DNA of 64,000 bases from Myxococcales bacterium. Lineage in GTDB: Bacteria; Myxococcota_A; Polyangia; Polyangiales; Polyangiaceae. The position numbers and the translations under genes were made by a program. The stretch covers positions 26,776 to 90,775 of the forward strand of contig JANYHK010000015.1 in the NCBI GenBank assembly GCA_025359105.1, read 5' to 3'. The notes under the pieces are model-generated. The model worked only from the letters and a program-made list of their open reading frames with translations, did no database searches and was not told where the DNA came from. Of the stretch, positions 59,801 through 64,000 are shown one piece after another (position 1 is the stretch's first letter; each line of letters opens with the position of its first letter).

Positions 59801-60347
59801 GGTTCGACTCGCTCGCCTTCGGATCGTTCGGCCAGTACCGCCACGGATCGCGCAGCGTCACCGGGTAGTAGCCCTCGCCGACGTCCATGATCATCGGCAC
59901 GCCGGTCTTCAGGTTGATGACGTAGACCGGATCGTCGGCGAAATCGTGGCCGTCGCCCTGCATGTGGGCGCGCATGTCCTCGAGGTTGATGGCCGCCTTG
60001 TGCGGATCGCCCGTGAGCCCGCGATCGAACGAGAGCGTGATGGGCGCGCTCGTGCCCCAGCCCTCCATCTCGCTGAAGCCCTGGCGCGCGATCTCCTCCA
60101 TCCACGTCGGCGCGATGAGGCTCGCGTTGATGCGCATCCCGGTGCGGCTCGTCGGATCGGCGAACGTGGCGATGTCGTTCGGGATGGGAACCTCGGGCAG
60201 CGGCCGGTGCGACAGGTCCCACTTGATGATGGGGCCCGTCCCCGGCGGGGTCGCGCGGAGGCCGGTGGGCGCCGTGTCGACGCCGCAGCCCTGAGACATC
60301 ACCAGCACGGCACACGCCGCGGCGAACGCTAACGCGGAGATTCTCAT
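56883..60347 (-). CDS. Very large secreted lipoprotein hydrolase
   Basis: Predicted lipoprotein of 1154 aa from ATG 60347. Signal peptide ends MSQGCG. Residues about 40-300 show PIPNDIATFAD, APTWMEEIARQGF and DHVQFVWTFTTQPT, as in the N-terminal domains of bacterial surface lipases. The nucleophile is probably in AAGESLGGIMSE (about residue 635), with VAFYGHGVTSHTDELLVY earlier. Asp-rich DFDGDGTVD and NNDGQPDLAGD segments look like calcium-binding dockerin/TSP3 repeats. The tail has several Cys. It starts within the porin gene stop (TGATG, one-base overlap). The paralogous remnant is at 49124-49791. Confidence 0.88.
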   Translation of the reverse strand: MRISALAFAAACAVLVMSQGCGVDTAPTGLRATPPGTGPIIKWDLSHRPLPEVPIPNDIATFADPTSRTGMRINASLIAPTWMEEIARQGFSEMEGWGTSAPITLSFDRGLTGDPHKAAINLEDMRAHMQGDGHDFADDPVYVINLKTGVPMIMDVGEGYYPVTLRDPWRYWPNDPKASESNLLFETVEEGAGLTQADYKPSLDRDFDGVLDHPNTLGPLKPGQIGGVDDLLTWYERETDTLILRPVLPLEEKTEYAVVITDRLKGYDGQPVRSPFPFVHHPFQRHGAEIARSYMNDGRLAAYFGNLSGSGLDHVQFVWTFTTQPTHEDMRLLRNGLFGTGPFARWKDEYPPDVSIFKAAGRTSDPNDAVPGDPICARRNKTPYAVKVSDPDVTDAFHSFFTDLFNFDPGDTAGLLNQLEHVDHVVIGNYKSPFLLGDPASRDEETRFNVNFKTGKGDIRPDTVTFWLSVPKTTALHKPPFPVAFYGHGVTSHTDELLVYAGDFARQGIALVMYDNPEHGIALKPGEELITKAKLNETCLVPWENGINTGRAHDLNGDGVPDSGWFWWTAHVLHVRDNVRQGILDGMQLTRILRSFDGVRKGPQDFNNDGQPDLAGDFDGDGTVDVGGPNVKYSAAGESLGGIMSEIQGGIDAYVSQTAPMSGGGALVDVAVRSYGVTEAVTEQMLGPLLVSLPATERPQRNKDGELATLCAPTERTVRWVVNEGDNSQEMEIACLTAEELAANFTVVTTNLRNHETRCARTAVDGRFRISLPATKGDKVDIQIYNAPDVVASYDGCRVQSGAPVGRRVSTWEKASSKQFPVADGDKTHCDGDSGCQQFRDTFFPVGTSLVAPNDGFGFPRQTPHLRRLRDLAQAAVDPADPINFAPYYMIRPLLDENEHPVAPHGLLSINTVGDAFVNIATGITFARAAGGVPFLPPQALAKFPEYADYVTPQALYDQLGGRTPAQVYIDNHVAEGVSRLARTHAGPACKPNYIDTKTPTCNQTKTVDTEACWRALYDADWVSEGKSKNDQPHANMPVRVGRISGIHPTDATSLAHAWEPRLRGIPFTPDEQAWPANDKVVAVLNHYLEPKGQHTWDAPDVCRRWDYATYGNGLMARFFASEGKDVYYLSHPTSHGCLVDISCPFFADSRTPQ

Positions 60348-62104
60348 CAGAACAGCAGTCCTCCCCTCGCGATCCAGATCCACGGAAGCTTCATGCGGTC
60401 CCCACCTACGTCGGCGAGCGCCGCGCCGGGGAAGAGGACGCCCGTCTGCAATCCCAGCGTGGCGACCACGCCGTAGTCGAGCGGGAAGCGCCCCTCGGCG
60501 CCGGCGTCGAGCTCGAGGCCCAGATCGTGTCGCTTGGGATCGCCGCCGCGGTAGTTCGTGGCCGATCCCTGCGTCGCGAGCCGGTAGGGATCGACGACGT
60601 CGGCCGTCGCCTGGGCGAGCAGCATCCCTCCCTTTAGGTCCAGCCACGGCATGGGCCGGTAAATCACCGTCGGGTTCACGTACTGCGCGCCGGCGATGCC
60701 GCCGTTGGTCGGCAGGAGATCGACGCCGGGCGTCGGGCGCGAGCCGTTGGCGAGGAGCGGATCCTGGGCGGCGCTCGCGGCGCGCGCCGTCTGCCAGCGC
60801 ATGACCTGGTCGAAGAGGAGGAGGCCGACCTTGTGGTTCGGATCGAAGACGAAGCGCCGCTCGGTGCCGTCGTACGGATCGGCGTCGCCCGACGCGTATC
60901 CGAGCTCGATCTGCGCGACGAGATCGCCGTAGGCCGTGGGCGGCGCGCGAAGGGCCGCTTCGTTCGGATCCTGCGGCTTGCCGTCGTACCCGCGGTGCAC
61001 GACGCCGACCTGGATGGCGCCGCCGTACGAGCGCAGCGTCGTCTTCGTCCCGTTCTGGAGCTGCTCCGCCGTGCGCAGCGCGTTGGTCGAACCGAAGATC
61101 GCCGCGGCCTCGAAGCCGCCGTACGCGAACGCGTCCTGCCCGGCGACGGGGACCGCAAACTTGCCGGTCACGTCGAGGACGCCGGCGTCGATGGTGTCGG
61201 TGTACGGGAAGATCGACGAGCCGCTCGTCTTGTCGTTCGTCTGGTGGCGGTAGACGCCGTAGACGCCGATCTGGTTGTCGCCGTGCGAGTAGAGCGCGCC
61301 CATGACGCCTTGGAACGCGTGGTCACCGCGCGTGAGGCGCGCGTTGGCGTCGCGGTAGACGAGATCGCCGGCGACGAGCACGGTGACCGGGCTGTCCTTG
61401 CCGCCGGGCTTGGTGGCAAAGAGGATGCGCTCGTCGATCGAGCCGTAGCGGTAGTCGCCGAAGGTCGACGCGTGGTCGCCGTCGTTGGCGAGGATGCCCA
61501 TGCCCCAGTGGCTCGGCTGCTGCCCGACGCGCAGGATGCCGATGCCGGTGTCGATCTGCGCGTAGAGCCAGCGCGGCTGCACGTTCTTGAAGCCGTCGTA
61601 TTGATCGAGCGGCGTCTGGTCGGCGAACGAGTCGTGCGCCAGATCGCCGAGGACGAGGCCGGTCACGACATCCATCTGGCCGACGATCTCGAGCCACTTC
61701 TTCACCTGCAGGCGCGGCGTGATGCGCAGCCAGTGGTTCATGAAGCGATTCAGGCCGAGGGAGTCCTCGGTCACGCGGCCGTTCGGCGCGCGATCGTTGA
61801 TGACCTGGGTGGAGGGATCGAGTGGGAAGCTCCGCAAGCTCGTTCCGCGGAGCTGGTACTCGCCGTGGATCTGGAAGCGCACGACGTCCTCCTCGGCGGG
61901 CCTCACCGGCGGTCGCCCGGTGTCGAGGATGAGCCGCGCCATGTCCTTGGGGACGGCGGGCTCCTCGGCCTGGGCATTGCCGGCGGCTGTCAGGGACAGC
62001 GCCAGCGACGACCAGAAGAAGAGGACGGAGGTGGGCGCGAGGAGAATGCGGCGGGCGCGCGTGGAGTTGGCGGGGCGGGGCAGGGAGGTTCGGGTGGGGA
62101 TCAT
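60347..62104 (-). CDS. Outer-membrane porin-like protein
   Basis: Exported protein of 585 aa from ATG 62104. The signal peptide (ILLAPTSVLFFWSSLALSLTAAGNAQA) is followed by a long beta-barrel pattern of alternating aromatic strands and Gly/Asp turns: HGEYQLRGTSLRSFPLD, RVGQQPSHWGMGILAND, VYGVYRHQTNDK, YGGAIQVGVVHRGYDG, QIELGYASGDADPY. It ends in a terminal Phe (IWIARGGLLF), the BAM signal for outer-membrane insertion. It shares a message with the hydrolase below and may help export or anchor it, or move its product. Substrate unknown. Confidence 0.82.
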   Translation of the reverse strand: MIPTRTSLPRPANSTRARRILLAPTSVLFFWSSLALSLTAAGNAQAEEPAVPKDMARLILDTGRPPVRPAEEDVVRFQIHGEYQLRGTSLRSFPLDPSTQVINDRAPNGRVTEDSLGLNRFMNHWLRITPRLQVKKWLEIVGQMDVVTGLVLGDLAHDSFADQTPLDQYDGFKNVQPRWLYAQIDTGIGILRVGQQPSHWGMGILANDGDHASTFGDYRYGSIDERILFATKPGGKDSPVTVLVAGDLVYRDANARLTRGDHAFQGVMGALYSHGDNQIGVYGVYRHQTNDKTSGSSIFPYTDTIDAGVLDVTGKFAVPVAGQDAFAYGGFEAAAIFGSTNALRTAEQLQNGTKTTLRSYGGAIQVGVVHRGYDGKPQDPNEAALRAPPTAYGDLVAQIELGYASGDADPYDGTERRFVFDPNHKVGLLLFDQVMRWQTARAASAAQDPLLANGSRPTPGVDLLPTNGGIAGAQYVNPTVIYRPMPWLDLKGGMLLAQATADVVDPYRLATQGSATNYRGGDPKRHDLGLELDAGAEGRFPLDYGVVATLGLQTGVLFPGAALADVGGDRMKLPWIWIARGGLLF

Positions 62105-62252
62105 CAAGCGGGTTCTCGGCGCGGCAGCATACTCGGGCTGAGCACCTACACGAGATCCGTTCGCGGCGGTCGACGGCGACCCCCCCCGAGACGAGCGCGA
62201 GACGCCCCGGCCTCGCGAGCCGTCGCGGCGCACCGCGATCTCGTGAGCTGGT

Positions 62253-62280
62253 GGATCCAAAGTCACTCACATTTGGATCC
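62253..62280. promoter_or_regulatory. Perfect 9-bp inverted repeat upstream of the porin gene
   Basis: GGATCCAAA-N10-TTTGGATCC, with symmetric arms, 149 bp upstream of the porin ATG. The spacing of about two helical turns centre to centre suits a dimeric regulator. No regulator gene lies beside it. Confidence 0.55.
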
Positions 62281-62469
62281 AATGTCATACATCGGCCACA
62301 ACTGAGAGTGGCTGAAATTGCTTAAAAATTCGAAATTGACGGGGGAGCAGCCGGCCCGCCCAGAGGTGGTTCGATGTGTGCAATAGACTCCGGTACGCCG
62401 CAAGGCGCGGGTGACTTCCGGCCCTCCTCGTACGTTGTCGGTCGTTGAAAAGCGGAAGATGCCTCGGTG

Positions 62470-62612
62470 TCGTTCTGTCTCGTTCTGTCTCGTTCCGTCT
62501 CGTTCTGCGTCGCGTTTCGCGTTGCGGTTCTCGTTCCCCGTTCTGTCCGTCGTTCTCCGTTTGTTTCGTTCGCCCATTGGCTCGGTTCGTTCGTTTCGTT
62601 TTCGTTCGCCTC
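62470..62612 (+). repeat. A-poor tract with ten-base repeats
   Basis: Begins with four ten-base units near TCGTTCTGTC (62470-62509), then decays into shorter TCGTT-like units. Only one A occurs in about 143 plus-strand bases. It lies within the hutH leader and is not part of a credible gene. Confidence 0.7.
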
Positions 62613-62894
62613 CCGACTCAACCTCCCACCAAAAGGGCCGTTTGCTCTCGACGTAGGGTTACTGTCTGGCCTCGAAGAAAAGCAGACGCGGTACCGCCGG
62701 TCGTTCGATCGCGCCGTGCTTCGTCGCACGAAGACCACCCGCTCCTCGAGAGCCCGTGGCAGCCGACCTTGAAGCCTCCGAGCTTCACGACTTCGCCGCT
62801 TTTTCATACGGCGATGCCGACGGGGTCGTCTGTCCGGGCTCTTTCCCTTTTTGTCCCCGGCCTTCCCCTCGACGAGGCGTGGTAGACCGCGGGT

Positions 62895-64000
62895 GTGGAA
62901 CCCCTCTACGTCGGAACGCCTCTCCGCCTTGCCGATCTCGAAGACGTCGCGCTGCGCGGCCGACCCGTCGCGTTCGACGCCGCCGCGCGCGTGAAGGTGC
63001 TGGCCTCGCGCGCCGCGATCGATGCGATCTGCGTCGCCGGTGACGCTGCGCCCAACGTCTACGGCGTGAACACGGGGTTCGGCGCGCTCGCCGAGACGCG
63101 CATCAGCGCGGCCGACGTGCGGCAGCTTCAGAAGAACCTCGTCCGCTCGCACTCGACCGGCATCGGGCCCGATCTCCCCATCGCCGCGGTCCGGGGCATG
63201 ATGCTCCTGCGCGCGCAGGTGCTCGCGCTCGGTCACTCCGGCGTGCGGCCGGTCCTCGTCGAGCTGCTCGTCGACATGCTGAACAAAGGCGTGCACCCGC
63301 GGATCCCGTCGCAGGGATCGGTAGGCGCGTCGGGCGATCTCGCGCCGCTCGCGCACCTCGCGCTGGCGATGATCGGCGAGGGCGAGGCGTCGGTCGAGGC
63401 GAGCGTGCGCGCGGGCGCCGAGCTCGGGACGTCGTACCGCCCGGTGCACCTCTCCGGCGGCGACGCGCTCCGGATGGCGGGGATCGCGCCGGTCGCGCTC
63501 GAGGCCAAGGAGGGCCTCGCGCTCATCAACGGCACCGATGGGATGCTCGGCCAGCTGGTTATGGCGCTCGACGACCTCGGGCGGCTGCTTTCCACCGCCG
63601 ACCTCTCCGCCGCGATGTCGGTTGAGGCGCTGCTCGGCACCGATGCGGTCTTCGCTGCGGATCTCTCGGCCCTTCGCCCCCAGTCCGGCCAGCAGGTCTC
63701 CGCCGCAAATCTCCGGCGGCTGCTCGCCGGATCCCCGATCGTGCAGAGCCACTCGGGTCCGGAGTGCACCAGAGTGCAGGACGCGTACTCGCTGCGCTGT
63801 GCTCCCCAAGTACACGGAGCCGCCCGCGACACCGCCGACCACGCGGCGTTGATCGCCGGCCGCGAGCTCGCCTCCGCGGTGGACAATCCCGTCGTCACCC
63901 TCGACGGCCGAGTCGAGTCGAACGGCAATTTCCATGGCGCGCCGGTCGCCTACGTGCTCGATTTCCTCGCAATCGTGATTGCGGATGTCGCGAGCATGTC
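62895..64000 (+). CDS. hutH: Histidine ammonia-lyase, 3' truncated by window edge
   Basis: Converts histidine to urocanate, the first step of histidine use. The visible 368 residues from GTG 62895 include the MIO-forming Ala-Ser-Gly in GSVGASGDLAPLAHLAL (about residue 145), YGVNTGFGALAETR, and SHSGPECTRVQDAYSLRC with VQDAYSLRCAPQVHG, a HAL signature. The end continues beyond the window. Whether hutU or hutI follow cannot be seen. A long spacer with an A-poor tract lies upstream. Confidence 0.95.
   Translation, partial: MEPLYVGTPLRLADLEDVALRGRPVAFDAAARVKVLASRAAIDAICVAGDAAPNVYGVNTGFGALAETRISAADVRQLQKNLVRSHSTGIGPDLPIAAVRGMMLLRAQVLALGHSGVRPVLVELLVDMLNKGVHPRIPSQGSVGASGDLAPLAHLALAMIGEGEASVEASVRAGAELGTSYRPVHLSGGDALRMAGIAPVALEAKEGLALINGTDGMLGQLVMALDDLGRLLSTADLSAAMSVEALLGTDAVFAADLSALRPQSGQQVSAANLRRLLAGSPIVQSHSGPECTRVQDAYSLRCAPQVHGAARDTADHAALIAGRELASAVDNPVVTLDGRVESNGNFHGAPVAYVLDFLAIVIADVASM

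Larger units (their letters stand above)
62105..62894. other. Gene-free spacer between porin and hutH
   Basis: 790 bases without a credible gene. It has a 9-bp inverted repeat at 62253-62280, a smaller one (GCCAC-N8-GTGGC) at 62295-62312, and an A-poor tract near 62470-62612. The rest (62613-62894) shows no recognised feature. Confidence 0.65.

Noticed and set aside
56940..60332. A plus-strand open frame of about 1130 codons
   Set aside because: It is antisense to the large hydrolase, whose signal peptide, motifs and paralogue are clear. The composition is Arg/Ala/Val-rich with no motif.
62262..62271. TCACTCA inside the porin dyad as a second FadR-type site
   Set aside because: Only one half-site is present; the mirrored half needed for the 7-4-7 dyad is missing.
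62322..63935. A reverse-strand open frame with Asn/Glu/Thr-rich translation
   Set aside because: It is antisense to hutH and reads through the A-poor repeat, so the residue bias reflects the repeat.

Overview
The window is GC-rich, densely coded DNA that looks like the chromosome of a large predatory or soil bacterium, most likely a myxobacterium (Myxococcota). The signs are two Hanks-type Ser/Thr kinases, an AAA/TPR signalling ATPase, a prolyl oligopeptidase, and about a dozen secreted lipoproteins whose linker after the lipobox cysteine is rich in Asp, Ala and Gly. Many starts are GTG. No rRNA, tRNA, CRISPR array, integrase or transposase was seen. The genus cannot be fixed from the sequence.

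Layout: 1-9116 holds a truncated kinase, a YgiQ-type radical SAM protein, a pair of paralogous propeller-like lipoproteins, a two-subunit CoA-transferase, a PAS protein with a broken GGDEF domain, a BolA protein and a 46-residue membrane protein. 9333-22944 is mostly envelope and signalling: lipoproteins, a PhyH dioxygenase, a beta-helix protein, a MepA-like murein peptidase, the AAA/TPR protein, a CxxCH lipoprotein, a DNA glycosylase and a kinase. 23002-30651 carries metabolic genes (aldehyde dehydrogenase, apt, surE, prolyl oligopeptidase), a small winged-helix gene behind a dyad-rich A+T-rich leader, and a membrane-attached MutS-like ATPase. 32330-35721 is a molybdenum-cofactor locus (moaB-moaD facing moeA-moaC-moaE) in which MoaC is fused to a nitrate-reductase-associated domain. 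35722-36546 is unusual: a small Cys-rich gene with an apparent frameshift lies between two hexanucleotide arrays of opposite orientation. 36547-48591 includes a secreted hydrolase, an Asp-nucleophile alpha/beta hydrolase, epmA, a FadR-like TetR gene with a dyad over its own start codon, an orphan SctS/FliQ-like protein, pgsA and a PLP enzyme. 48604-64000 has a biotin-carrier protein, an internally deleted copy of a large secreted hydrolase, a related hydrolase, glutaminase, PhzF, a degenerate aldo/keto reductase, a PHB-depolymerase-like esterase, the full-length large hydrolase with a porin-like partner, and the start of hutH.

The most unusual non-coding signals are a 27-bp element found three times in intergenic DNA, a cluster of stem-loops with GCA loops at 55384-55526, the opposed hexamer arrays at 35745-36516, and a tract of about 143 nt with a single A upstream of hutH. 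No complete new defence or mobile system was found. The best candidates for something undescribed are the NRAP-MoaC fusion, the dispersed 27-bp element and the structured intergenic array.
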